This document shows positions 1-7,072 of a stretch of 38,893 bases of DNA, piece by piece. The stretch comes from Oscillospiraceae bacterium. Its GTDB lineage: Bacteria; Bacillota; Clostridia; Oscillospirales; Ruminococcaceae. The stretch's first letter is position 1. The number at the start of each line of letters is the position of its first letter. The notes below the pieces were generated by a model. That model saw nothing but the letters and a program-made list of their open reading frames with translations. It was not told the origin of the DNA and made no database searches. Both the position numbers and the translations under genes were made by a program. The stretch is taken from NCBI GenBank assembly GCA_022769565.1, contig JALEJQ010000007.1:1-38893 (forward strand), in the 5' to 3' direction.

Positions 1-61
1 ATAAATTTATAATATTTTTATTGAACTTTATGTTATATACTCCAAATGTTGCAGGCCTGTA

Positions 62-120
62 TTGACAACTATGTCGCGCCGTGATATACTCTAATCATGA
101 TATATATCACATCTCGACAT
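62..120 (+). promoter_or_regulatory. Sigma-A promoter with overlapping dyad operator
   Basis: TTGACA at 62-67 and TATACT at 85-90 are separated by 17 bases, a near-consensus vegetative promoter for the CPBP gene that starts at 173. A two-part inverted repeat overlaps it: ATGTCG (71-76) and GTGATATA (81-88) are matched by TATATCAC (103-110) and CGACAT (115-120), with equal 4-base spacers. The dyad covers the spacer, the -10 and the start region, so a repressor bound there would block transcription. The regulator is unknown; the PadR protein at 1869 is one nearby candidate (inference). Confidence 0.65.
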
Positions 121-172
121 ATCAAGCTGCGACAGAATAGATTAACAATAGAATTATTTTGGAGGTAATAAA

Positions 173-1132
173 ATGAAAAGCTTTTATATCCGACGTCCCG
201 AAATGTATGATGAAGCGGCAAAGGGCAAATCGGGAGGAATAATCAAGACCTTATTGGTATTTGTTTTATTTATGATAATCGTATCTATGGCACAGGGAAT
301 TATCCCTATGGTAATGTCGTTCGTTGAGGGTGTAAAATTTGCTGCATCAGGAGCAAGTCCTGAGGAATTTGATGTTCAAGCTATGACAAACAGCCTGCCG
401 TTTAGATTAGTTTCGCTGTTTACAACAGTTTTTGCTACAATAGGAGCTGTTATTTACTGCGTCTGCATTGAAAAGCGGACACTGTCCTCAATGGGTGTAA
501 AAAAGGAAAATGCCGCAAGAGATTACCTTGTGGGTCTGCTGATAGGATTTGTAATGTTCAGCGCAGTTGTTCTTGTGAATGTACTTTTTGGCGGTATGAA
601 GTTTGAAAGCTTTAACAGCAATGTTTCCGTTGGATTGCTTTTAGTGTTCCTTGCAGGCTTTGTTATTCAGGGAATGAGCGAAGAGTTTGTCTGCCGTGGA
701 TACCTTATGAACACTATCGGCGGAAAGCACAGCATGGCGGCTGCGGTAATGATCAGCTCTGTAGCATTTATGGCGCTTCATCTCGGAAATCAGGGACTTA
801 GTGTAATTGCTCTTGTTAATCTTGTACTTATAGCTGTGTTTTTTGCGGTTTATATGATATGCTTTGACAACATATGGGGCGTGTGCGCAATTCATTCAAT
901 ATGGAACTTTGCTCAAGGCAATATTTACGGAATAAAGGTAAGCGGCACAGACCTTAATACCGTACCTGTGTTCACCGTAACCCAGACGGGAGAAAGCAGC
1001 TTGATAAACGGCGGAGCCTTCGGAGCAGAGGGCGGTTTAGGCACAACGATAGTTATACTTGTTTCTCTTGCACTGCTTGTGGTGTACATGATAAAGACAG
1101 ACAAAGCAGGATTTACGGGAAAAACCGAATAA
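173..1132 (+). CDS. CPBP-family intramembrane metalloprotease-like protein
   Basis: A 319-residue polytopic membrane protein of the CPBP (CAAX protease/bacteriocin-processing, Abi) family. After a short cytoplasmic start it has hydrophobic segments near residues 24-48, 78-98, 118-140, 153-170, 190-202, 210-230 and 290-308. The family motifs are present: EExxxR at 170-175 (SEEFVCR), His203 in ALHLGN, and HSIWN at 241-245. These supply the Glu and His residues of the predicted intramembrane active site. The start is set by GGAGG at 161-165, 7 bases before the ATG. In Firmicutes such proteins often act in bacteriocin maturation or self-immunity; no bacteriocin gene is visible nearby, so the substrate is unknown. 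It has its own promoter with a candidate operator and is followed after 19 bases by a small membrane protein. Confidence 0.85.
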   Translation: MKSFYIRRPEMYDEAAKGKSGGIIKTLLVFVLFMIIVSMAQGIIPMVMSFVEGVKFAASGASPEEFDVQAMTNSLPFRLVSLFTTVFATIGAVIYCVCIEKRTLSSMGVKKENAARDYLVGLLIGFVMFSAVVLVNVLFGGMKFESFNSNVSVGLLLVFLAGFVIQGMSEEFVCRGYLMNTIGGKHSMAAAVMISSVAFMALHLGNQGLSVIALVNLVLIAVFFAVYMICFDNIWGVCAIHSIWNFAQGNIYGIKVSGTDLNTVPVFTVTQTGESSLINGGAFGAEGGLGTTIVILVSLALLVVYMIKTDKAGFTGKTE

Positions 1133-1151
1133 AAAATAGGGGAGATCAACT

Positions 1152-1499
1152 TTGAGCAACACATATATATTCTGGTTTATTATTTTTTTCTGCATCATTC
1201 TTCCTGCAATTGCAAGAAGAAAAAGAGTTAAAGCATATGCGGCGATAAAAATCGCAAAACGGAAGAAACAACATTTAAACGATGAGGAGAGAGCTAAAAT
1301 GAACGAGATCATTCAGAAATTTGTCGGCAAAGAGTGCATTATTTCAACAATTAATTCGGAGAGCGTTTCCGTACAGGGTACGATCACCGGTATAAACGGC
1401 GGCTGGGTCACAGTAGAGCACAGCGGCACGGAAGAAATGATAAACATTGATTATATCGTGAAAATCAAGGAATACCCCCGTAAGAAGAAAAACAAGTAA
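1152..1499 (+). CDS. Membrane-anchored small Sm-like domain protein
   Basis: A 115-residue protein starting at TTG behind a GGGGAG site at 1139-1144. Residues 5-21 form one transmembrane helix (FWFIIFFCIILPAI), residues 22-40 are a very basic linker, and residues 50-115 are a compact beta-rich domain (MNEIIQKFVGKECII...) resembling small Sm-like or DUF6897-type proteins, ending in a Lys/Arg-rich tail. The domain is a clear paralogue of the next gene (1518-1736). A second strong ribosome site, GAGGAGA at 1284-1290, lies 8 bases before an in-frame ATG at 1299, exactly where the paralogous domain begins. A soluble 66-residue form could therefore also be made. Function unknown; nucleic-acid binding is only a guess from fold and charge. 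Confidence 0.65.
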   Translation: MSNTYIFWFIIFFCIILPAIARRKRVKAYAAIKIAKRKKQHLNDEERAKMNEIIQKFVGKECIISTINSESVSVQGTITGINGGWVTVEHSGTEEMINIDYIVKIKEYPRKKKNK

Positions 1500-1517
1500 A
1501 GAAAAGGAGAAAAAACA

Positions 1518-1736
1518 ATGAACGAGCTTATTCAGAAATTTATCGGCAAGGAATGTCTTATCTACTGCATCAATTCGGAAACAAGCGTGGAAGGCGTTAT
1601 ACAGGAGCTTAAGGACGGATGGATAACGGTTGTCAAGGAAGATTCCGAGGAGATCATTAATACCGAATATATCGTAAGGATCCGTGAATATCCACGCAAC
1701 AAGAAGGGTAAAAAGAAATCGGTGGTGTTAGACTAA
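1518..1736 (+). CDS. Small Sm-like (DUF6897-type) protein, paralogue of the upstream gene
   Basis: A 72-residue soluble protein with an AAGGAG site at 1504-1509 ahead of the ATG. It aligns along its whole length with residues 50-115 of the preceding gene: both start MNE-IQKF-GKEC, share a GW-TV core and end in EYIVRIREYPRNKK or its equivalent. The two genes are 18 bases apart and presumably co-transcribed. The alternating hydrophobic pattern suggests a small five-strand barrel; the C-terminus is strongly basic. The pair looks like a tandem duplication in which one copy gained a membrane anchor. The role is not known. Confidence 0.65.
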   Translation: MNELIQKFIGKECLIYCINSETSVEGVIQELKDGWITVVKEDSEEIINTEYIVRIREYPRNKKGKKKSVVLD

Positions 1737-1805
1737 GATTATGCTTGAAATCGGAATTTATTTTGCAGCGTGTATGATAATAAATATTTTTTTACAGATT
1801 ATCAG

Positions 1806-1846
1806 TTGAAACAAACTCAATTTTATGGTATTATGTAACATATACC
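1806..1846 (+). promoter_or_regulatory. padR promoter with PadR-like operator
   Basis: TTGAAA at 1806-1811 and TATTAT at 1829-1834 are spaced by 17 bases. The -10 lies inside a dyad at 1827-1846 (GGTA..ATGT-A-ACAT..TACC). Its ATGT/ACAT core matches the general form of PadR-family operators, so negative autoregulation of the padR-DUF2812 operon is likely. The promoter is seen directly; the regulator assignment is inference. Confidence 0.55.
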
Positions 1847-1868
1847 GGTAAGAAGAAAGTGTGATCAT

Positions 1869-2198
1869 TTGAAAGAGCTTGAAAAACTGCTCAAAAGCTA
1901 TATTCCTATGACGGAAACCGCTTTTTATATACTTCTTGCACTGACAGAGCCCCGTCACGGCTACGGAATAACCAAGTTCGTTGCGGAGCTTACGGAAAAC
2001 CGCATAAAACTGGGTTCCGGCACGGTTTACGGTACTCTTACAAAAATGCAGAAGGACGGACTTATTGAGATCTACGATGACACAGATAAGAAAATCGTAT
2101 ATAATATAACCGATACGGGCAGACAAGTTCTTCGCACCGAGGTGCAGAGGATCAAGCTGCTTTACGGCAACGCTGTTTCGCAGGAGGATAAGATATAA
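1869..2198 (+). CDS. PadR-family transcriptional regulator
   Basis: A 109-residue winged-helix regulator of the PadR family, starting at TTG. It shows the family core: E-x-AFYILLALTEPRHGYGI (about residues 16-36), the recognition region LGSGTVYGTLTKMQKDGLIE (about 49-68) and a short C-terminal dimerisation helix. It lacks the long C-terminal helices of the larger subfamily, as is usual for PadR proteins paired with DUF2812 proteins. Its stop codon overlaps the start of that partner by one base (TAATG at 2196-2200). The dyad over its promoter suggests autorepression, relieved by an unknown, possibly membrane-active, signal. Confidence 0.85.
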   Translation: MKELEKLLKSYIPMTETAFYILLALTEPRHGYGITKFVAELTENRIKLGSGTVYGTLTKMQKDGLIEIYDDTDKKIVYNITDTGRQVLRTEVQRIKLLYGNAVSQEDKI

Positions 2199-3343
2199 TG
2201 ACGGTCAAATTTATGCCTGTATGGTTTGCCGATGTTGTTAAAACGGAGGAACGCCTTTCGGATTACGCTGCAAAAGGGCTTATGCTTTCGGGATTTAAGC
2301 CTTGGGGCAGGTTTGAGTTTTCTGAATCCGAGCCTGCGGAACTGCGTTTCAGAATATGCCGCAGTAAAAGATACAGCGGAAAATTACCGAAAAAACTGAC
2401 CGAAAGCGGCTGGAAAAGTGTTTCCGGCAGTAAAAATTACTACATAGCTGCAATTGAAAAGGACAAATGCGAAAAGCTGCCTTCTTATAGCTCATGGTCG
2501 AATTTTTACAGAGTAATAATGGTGGTGATCGCTTTTTTTCTGTGCTATTTTGTAGGCTTTATGGCAGGATTTTTAGGTTCGGTTTTGTCTAAAGGAACAA
2601 ACGGAAAGAAAACGGGTTTTGCTGTTATAATGTTGGCTGCGGCTTTGGCATTTGTATTTGCTTTTGTGAAAATATACCGTTCCGGCAAAAAGATCAAGAC
2701 CTTTTCCGAAAATTCTCTTGATCTTGACCTTACCGTTCCTAAAGAAAATTTCCTTTACACTAAGGAACAGGAAAAGCAGATGCTCAAATCGGGTGAAATG
2801 ATAAAGAAATCTCCCACGGCATGGTATCTTGACCCGATGAAAATCGAAAAAACAGTTGAGGAAATTGCGGAAAAGGGCTGGAAGTTTTACCGTCTGAGTA
2901 AATGGGGTACGACTTTTTATTTTGTTAAGTCCAAGCCGTGCAAGATAAAATTTGTTGTAGACTATCAGAATCAAGCTACTGACGAATATTTTGAAACAGC
3001 AAAGTCCGATGGCTGGAAGCTGGAATTTACTTCTTTTACAAGAGTAACCAGCTTTTGCATATGGACTAAGGAGTACAGTGCTGCTGAGGACGAGCCGGAG
3101 TTTTACAGCGACTCCGAATCGAACATAACTCGTTCAAGAAATCTTATGCTTTCACTTGTTATTACTGCGGCATTTTGCGACGTAGTATTCGGGGCAATAC
3201 TTTATATGATAATTTCCCATAATTTTGAGGACGGTTGTTTCGATTGGTTTATGGCGGCGTTCAGCGTTGTTGTGGTATTTGAATTTACTTGTATGGCAGT
3301 AATGGCTGTTGTGGGATTTATACACTCAAAACGGAATAAATAA
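2198..3343 (+). CDS. DUF2812 membrane protein (PadR partner)
   Basis: A 381-residue protein built from two similar halves. Residues 1-95 and about 180-290 are soluble domains with the DUF2812 pattern: a W-x-LDP/MPVWF-DV start, then an LSDYAAKGLML or IAEKGWKFYRL stretch, ending in a GWK-SG/FT strand. Each half is followed by a pair of transmembrane helices (about 104-126 and 137-160; 314-336 and 346-372). Such PadR-DUF2812 pairs are common in Clostridia, and the membrane protein is thought to be the regulated gene or a partner of the regulator. Its function is not established. Translation is coupled to padR by the overlapping stop and start. Confidence 0.75.
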   Translation: MTVKFMPVWFADVVKTEERLSDYAAKGLMLSGFKPWGRFEFSESEPAELRFRICRSKRYSGKLPKKLTESGWKSVSGSKNYYIAAIEKDKCEKLPSYSSWSNFYRVIMVVIAFFLCYFVGFMAGFLGSVLSKGTNGKKTGFAVIMLAAALAFVFAFVKIYRSGKKIKTFSENSLDLDLTVPKENFLYTKEQEKQMLKSGEMIKKSPTAWYLDPMKIEKTVEEIAEKGWKFYRLSKWGTTFYFVKSKPCKIKFVVDYQNQATDEYFETAKSDGWKLEFTSFTRVTSFCIWTKEYSAAEDEPEFYSDSESNITRSRNLMLSLVITAAFCDVVFGAILYMIISHNFEDGCFDWFMAAFSVVVVFEFTCMAVMAVVGFIHSKRNK

Positions 3344-3345
3344 TG

Positions 3346-3398
3346 TTTATAAAACCGCTTGCGGAATTTGCATTTCGTAGGCGGTTTGTTTATAAATG
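3346..3398 (+). terminator. Hairpin after the padR-DUF2812 operon
   Basis: A long imperfect hairpin begins just after the DUF2812 stop. AAACCGC (3352-3358) pairs with GCGGTTT (3381-3387), extended outward by TTTATA/TATAAA-type pairing. The T run on the + strand is weak, but the stem is well placed as an operon end. Confidence 0.45.
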
Positions 3399-3404
3399 AA
3401 GTAA

Positions 3405-3563
3405 TACTAATAACCATTTAACCTATGGATAAAATACGGCGGCTATAATACGCCCACTCTGCGTCAAACTCCCTTGACAGGCGTCAGCCTGCCTGCGGTC
3501 GTTTTCCTTGATTGGTCGTATTCTATCCACCGTCTTTATCCATAGAACAAATGGTTATTAGTA
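3405..3563. repeat. MITE-like repeat, copy 1 (complete)
   Basis: A 159-base non-coding element with 15-base perfect terminal inverted repeats, TACTAATAACCATTT (3405-3419) and its complement (3549-3563). A second inverted pair follows inside (CTATGGATAAA / TTTATCCATAG). The first ~80 bases recur without visible change at 38746. It encodes nothing and fits a miniature inverted-repeat element mobilised in trans, or a structured intergenic repeat. Confidence 0.8.
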
Positions 3564-3610
3564 TAAATTTGTCATACAATGTGTACCTATATATGTGTAT
3601 TTCAAAAACA

Positions 3611-3642
3611 GTAAACCCCGTAAAACCTAAGTTCTACGGGGT
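3611..3642 (-). terminator. Terminator downstream of tRNA-Lys
   Basis: On the minus strand, ACCCCGTA and TACGGGGT form a stem around an AAC-TTAG-GTT apex, followed by a T-containing tail. It lies 8 bases beyond the encoded CCA of the tRNA and faces the right way to end that transcript. Confidence 0.6.
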
Positions 3643-3649
3643 ATTAAAC

Positions 3650-3725
3650 TGGTGAGCTATTGGGGATTTGAACCCCAGACCCTCTGATTAAAAGTCAGAT
3701 GCTCTGCCGACTGAGCTAATAACTC
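3650..3725 (-). tRNA. tRNA-Lys (anticodon UUU)
   Basis: Read on the minus strand, the sequence starts GAGTTAT and ends ATAGCTC-A-CCA, giving a 7-bp acceptor stem with one G-T pair and an encoded CCA end. The D arm contains TAGCTCAGTCGG. The anticodon stem TCTGA/TCAGA encloses the loop CTTTTAA, giving anticodon TTT. The T arm is GGGG-TTCAAAT-CCCC. Total length is 76 bases. A promoter lies at 3760-3788 and a terminator at 3611-3642, so this is a single-gene unit. Confidence 0.95.
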
Positions 3726-3729
3726 TTAT

Positions 3730-3788
3730 GTTGTGAACGTTTATTCACAACGCTTAATTATTATATCAAATTGTGCCTGATTTGTCAA
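3730..3788 (-). promoter_or_regulatory. tRNA-Lys promoter and leader hairpin
   Basis: On the minus strand TTGACA (complement of 3783-3788) and TATAAT (complement of 3760-3765) are 17 bases apart, a perfect consensus promoter. Between it and the tRNA lies a perfect 8-bp inverted repeat, GTTGTGAA (3730-3737) and TTCACAAC (3744-3751). This could be a processing hairpin in the precursor. Confidence 0.75.
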
Positions 3789-3879
3789 TATCTTTTTTGC
3801 TTTTTGTCAATATAGCTATATTTTGTGCGTTTATCATAAAATAATTCACAAAATGCACAACGATATTTTAGGGGAAATT

Positions 3880-4890
3880 TTATTCCGTGAGTGCATTTAC
3901 AATGTTTTTGAAAACGCATTTGCCTGTTTTTCTGTTAAAAAGTCCGAAGCTGCCTCTGTCGGCTTCAATATAACCGTTGTCCCACCAAAGGTATTTTATA
4001 TTCAGTTCATCGGCTTTTTTTCTGAAATATCTGATATATGCGATGCGCTGACCGCTGTTGTTCCTGTTTACTGCTCCGAACTCGTCTATGATAAGCGGTA
4101 TATCTTTATCGGTGCAGTATGTTTTCATGTAATCGAAGGTTGCGTCCAGATTTGCGGTCTGTGCGGTATCTTCGGGATCAAAATCCTTTGCACCGTTTTC
4201 AAGACAGGCAAATTCCCAAGGCACATATGAGTGAACATTTACTATTATCTTGTCATCATTGGGAACTTCAAGCTCACGCATAACGTCCTCGGTGCAGGTT
4301 CCGCAGTAGGTCGCAAGTACAAGGTGACGAAGGGCATTTTTCTCTCCGCTGTTTCTTACGGTGCTGATAAAATCGGCATTCAGCTTGTTCACTACAGCTC
4401 TTGCTTCGGGGTCGACCGATTCCCATTCATCGGGCTGACCGAGCTTTCTCGGCTCGTTAAGTCCTTCAAACAGCAGACGTTCGCCGTAATCGGAGAAACG
4501 TGCGCAAATCTGCTCCCAGACGCACTTCAGAATTGCGGACGCGTGAGGGTAATTTTCATCTGAAGTGTAGAACCAGTTTTCGTGGTGAGTATCAAGAATA
4601 ACAAAAACGCCTCTTTTGTAAGCGTAGTCAACGACCTCCTGAACTCTGTCCATCCATTTAGGTTCTATAGTTCCTGTTTCATCGGTAAAGTGATTGTACC
4701 ATGTGACGGGAATGCGGATAACATTGATACCCGTTTCAATTACGTTATCTATCAGCTTCTGGGTAACAGGCGGATTTTGCCAAGAGGTTTCCGATTCAAG
4801 TCCTCCGGTTTTGCAGGCGTCAAGAGAGTTGCCCACGTTCCAGCCGATGGTCCATTCCTTTAAAAGTTCCTTTGAAGATATGTTTCGCAT
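3880..4890 (-). CDS. GH5-family cellulase (endo-beta-1,4-glucanase-like), no signal peptide
   Basis: A 336-residue glycoside hydrolase family 5 TIM-barrel enzyme. It opens WTIGWNVGNSLDA (13-25), has the conserved VIRIPVTW (58-64), a DTHHENW strand (100-106), the acid/base Glu146 in LNEPR, HSY at 220-222, and nucleophile Glu270 in IIDEFG. The retaining double-displacement mechanism and action on beta-1,4-glucans follow from the family; exact substrate (cellulose, xyloglucan, oligosaccharides) cannot be read. Unusually for a cellulase there is no signal peptide, linker, dockerin or carbohydrate-binding module, so it is probably cytoplasmic and acts on imported oligosaccharides. An AAGGAG site lies just ahead of the ATG. 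It follows asnS by 43 bases with no obvious promoter between, so co-transcription is possible. Confidence 0.88.
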   Translation of the reverse strand: MRNISSKELLKEWTIGWNVGNSLDACKTGGLESETSWQNPPVTQKLIDNVIETGINVIRIPVTWYNHFTDETGTIEPKWMDRVQEVVDYAYKRGVFVILDTHHENWFYTSDENYPHASAILKCVWEQICARFSDYGERLLFEGLNEPRKLGQPDEWESVDPEARAVVNKLNADFISTVRNSGEKNALRHLVLATYCGTCTEDVMRELEVPNDDKIIVNVHSYVPWEFACLENGAKDFDPEDTAQTANLDATFDYMKTYCTDKDIPLIIDEFGAVNRNNSGQRIAYIRYFRKKADELNIKYLWWDNGYIEADRGSFGLFNRKTGKCVFKNIVNALTE

Positions 4891-4933
4891 ATACCAAGCT
4901 CCTTATTTATGTTTTTGATCAAGAAAATGTGCG

Positions 4934-6322
4934 TTAATATATAGATCCTGTAGTTCTGGGGAATGGGATAACGTCTCTGATATTCTGTATTCCTGTTGCG
5001 TACATAATAAGACGTTCAAAGCCGAGACCGAAGCCTGCGTGCTTTGCGCCGCCGTAACGACGCAGGTCAAGATACCAGTCGTATTCTTCCTTGTCAAGTC
5101 CAAGTTCGTCCATGCGCTTTTCAAGCAGTTCAAGGCGTTCCTCACGCTGACTTCCGCCGATAAGCTCTCCGACGCCCGGAACAAGCAGGTCTACAGCCGC
5201 AACTGTTTTTTCGTCATCGTTCATGCGCATATAAAAAGCCTTTATCTCTTTGGGGTAATTTGTAACAAATACCGGCTTGCCGAATAATTTTTCGGTAAGA
5301 TAGCGTTCATGCTCAGTTTGCAGGTCACAGCCCCAGTAAACGGGATATTCGAATTCCGCTCCACAGTTTTCAAGCTTTTCAATAGCTTCTGTGTAGGTGC
5401 AGCGTGCAAAGTCGGAGTTTACAACTGTGTTAAGGCGTTCTATCAGACCTTTATCGTAAAAGTTATTGCAGAATTCAAGCTCATCTGAACATTCAGCCAT
5501 AATTGCTTTCAGAACATATTTAAGCATACTTTCCGCAAGTTCCATATCGTCTTCAAGTTCAGCAAAGGCAATTTCCGGTTCTATCATCCAGAATTCTGCT
5601 GCGTGGCGCTGGGTGTATGATTTTTCCGCACGGAATGTGGGACCGAAGGTATAGATTTTGCCGAAAGCCATTGCCATACATTCGCCCTCAAGCTGTCCCG
5701 ATACTGTCAAAGACGCAGGCTGACCGAAGAAGTCCTGTGAAAAATCAACTGCGCCGTCTTCTGTTTTAGGCACGTTGTTTAGGTCAAGAGAAGTTACACG
5801 GAACATTTCTCCTGCGCCTTCACAGTCGTTTGCTGTAATAAGCGGGGTGTGAGCGTACACAAATCCGTTTTCATGGAAAAAGCGGTGGATAGCCTGCGAA
5901 GCAACAGAGCGCACCTTAAATGCAGCCTGAAAGGTGTTTGTTCTCATTCTCAGGTGGGAAATTGTGCGGAGATATTCCAGACTGTGAGCTTTTTTCTGCA
6001 AAGGATAATCGGGTGAGGACGCACCTTCCACGGAAACGCTTTCGGCATTTACCTCCAACGGCTGCTTGGCATTTGGAGTAAGAACTATCCTGCCTTTTGC
6101 CGAAACTGCTGCTCCCGTGTTGAGCTTGGATATACTTTCAAAGTTTGATAGCTTGTCTGCTTCTGCAACGATCTGCAGGGGCTTAAAGCAGCTTCCGTCG
6201 CTGATCGACAAAAAAGCGAGATTTTTACTTATGCGGACAGACTTTATCCAGCCGCAGACCGTAACTTCCGAGCCGTTTTCATAATTTCCGCTGTAAACCT
6301 TATTTATTTCTGTACGTTTCAT
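4934..6322 (-). CDS. asnS: Asparaginyl-tRNA synthetase
   Basis: A class IIb aminoacyl-tRNA synthetase that charges tRNA-Asn. The N-terminal OB-fold anticodon-binding domain ([24 protein letters not shown]) is followed by the catalytic domain with motif 2 ([24 protein letters not shown]) and motif 3 ([15 protein letters not shown]). The start chosen here, ATG at 6322, gives 462 residues, the usual length. An upstream in-frame ATG at 6388 would add 22 residues, but it lies at the transcription start predicted from the promoter at 6398-6426 and has no ribosome site. No T-box pattern was found in the short leader. The gene is transcribed divergently from the interrupted amidase gene. Confidence 0.95.
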   Translation of the reverse strand: MKRTEINKVYSGNYENGSEVTVCGWIKSVRISKNLAFLSISDGSCFKPLQIVAEADKLSNFESISKLNTGAAVSAKGRIVLTPNAKQPLEVNAESVSVEGASSPDYPLQKKAHSLEYLRTISHLRMRTNTFQAAFKVRSVASQAIHRFFHENGFVYAHTPLITANDCEGAGEMFRVTSLDLNNVPKTEDGAVDFSQDFFGQPASLTVSGQLEGECMAMAFGKIYTFGPTFRAEKSYTQRHAAEFWMIEPEIAFAELEDDMELAESMLKYVLKAIMAECSDELEFCNNFYDKGLIERLNTVVNSDFARCTYTEAIEKLENCGAEFEYPVYWGCDLQTEHERYLTEKLFGKPVFVTNYPKEIKAFYMRMNDDEKTVAAVDLLVPGVGELIGGSQREERLELLEKRMDELGLDKEEYDWYLDLRRYGGAKHAGFGLGFERLIMYATGIQNIRDVIPFPRTTGSIY

Positions 6323-6397
6323 TTTTTCAGCCTCTTGTAAATTAGTTTGATTCTGCCAATGCAATTGAGCAGGGGCAAAAATCTTCATTTCCGAAAT

Positions 6398-6426
6398 AGT
6401 ATAACATATTTTTTTACAGATTACAA
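6398..6426 (-). promoter_or_regulatory. asnS promoter
   Basis: On the minus strand TTGTAA (complement of 6421-6426) and TATACT (complement of 6398-6403) are 17 bases apart. The expected transcript start near 6391 leaves a leader of about 70 bases before the ATG at 6322. Confidence 0.65.
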
Positions 6427-6486
6427 TATTTTTAAGCCAAATAAACCTATTAATTCTGCATTGTATGTTTGGACGGTCAACGATGC

Positions 6487-6515
6487 TTGCATTTGCGGCG
6501 CAAAAGTGGTATACT
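6487..6515 (+). promoter_or_regulatory. Candidate promoter of the amidase gene with palindrome in the spacer
   Basis: TTGCAT (6487-6492) and TATACT (6510-6515) are 17 bases apart. The spacer contains the palindrome TTTGCG-G-CGCAAA at 6492-6504, a possible operator. I could not identify a clear sporulation-sigma promoter, but alternative sigma motifs are weak and could be missed. Confidence 0.5.
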
Positions 6516-6590
6516 GTATAAAGTAATAAGGCATATCCACTTTTTTTCTCTCATAAAATGTTGTAAAACAAGCTATGGGAGGATTATTAT

Positions 6591-6785
6591 ATGCTTAGTC
6601 AAAAATACAGGCGCAGATTTAACGCTGCTGCCGTTATTGCCGTTTTCTGCGTTTGTGCAGGAGTTATTCTTTATGCTAAAAACAAGCTTGAAGAAACGGT
6701 TTCCGTATCTGCTGTACCGCATAATGATACTGTCATCGTTCTTGATGCAGGGCAAGATAGGCGTGTGTTAAGTGTAGTTATCTAA
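6591..6785 (+). pseudogene. 5' part of CwlD-like amidase gene, interrupted by the element
   Basis: Begins with a strong GGGAGGA site (6577-6583) and ATG at 6591. The first 54 residues are genuine: a basic start, one membrane anchor at about residues 10-29 (AAAVIAVFCVCAGVILY), then VIVLDAG leading into the amidase fold. At 6753 the frame runs into the integrated element and ends after 10 foreign residues (QDRRVLSVVI). Joined to 12561-13122 it rebuilds a 241-residue Amidase_3 enzyme of about the length of Bacillus subtilis CwlD, with the same anchor-plus-amidase layout. In the integrated state this fragment has the membrane anchor and no catalytic domain, so the enzyme is inactive unless the element excises. 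Confidence 0.9.
6732..6781 (+). other. attL, left junction of the integrated element
   Basis: Host sequence (GATGCAGGG) ends at the dinucleotide CA at 6753-6754 and element sequence (AGATAGGCGTGTGTTAAG) follows. Element-side motifs TTAA (6768-6771) and TAGTTAT (6775-6781) start 13 and 20 bases after the CA. They mirror TTAA and ATAACTA at the right end. The core is placed by three independent facts: the restored reading frame, the restored DAGHGG motif and the symmetric spacing. Confidence 0.85.
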
Positions 6786-6855
6786 ATACACGGTTCAAAC
6801 AGCTATTCTACGTTGTTTTTCAATATATGCTAATTTTCTTTGTTGATTTGTTTTT

Positions 6856-6898
6856 AGCTTGTATTCTGCTTTTTGATGTGGAATACAGGCTATTTTTT
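6856..6898 (+). terminator. Terminator just inside the left end of the element
   Basis: AGCTTGTATTC (6856-6866) pairs with GAATACAGGCT (6881-6891), 11 bp with one G-T pair, followed by TATTTTTT. It would stop transcripts entering from the amidase promoter before the recombinase gene. Confidence 0.75.
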
Positions 6899-6901
6899 AT
6901 T

Positions 6902-7039
6902 TGTAAAGAAAAGCAAATGGTTTTGTTTACATGAGAGACCGCTTAAAACGTTGTGCATAAATGCCTAAAATACGTCAAAAAGTTTGATAGTTTTGTTTAC
7001 ACGGTTTTTCTTTACATATGTAAAATTATGTGCTATAAT
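6902..7039 (+). promoter_or_regulatory. Promoter of the small recombinase with an array of TTTACA/TGTAAA half-sites
   Basis: TTTACA (7011-7016), a 17-base spacer and TATAAT (7034-7039) preceded by TGC make a consensus promoter with an extended -10. The -35 lies in the perfect 14-base palindrome TTTACATATGTAAA (7011-7024). Further half-sites are at 6902 (TGTAAA), 6926 and 6996 (TTTACA), the last two each within the decamer TTTTGTTTAC. The arrangement suggests binding sites for the recombinase itself (a res- or inversion-type site) or for a repressor. Confidence 0.6.
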
Positions 7040-7072
7040 GGTATCAATAAATCACACGGAGGTAAAAACACT

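Noticed and set aside
6323-6388. A 22-residue N-terminal extension of asnS from ATG 6388
   Set aside because: It would begin at the predicted transcript start without a ribosome site, and the family length fits the ATG at 6322.
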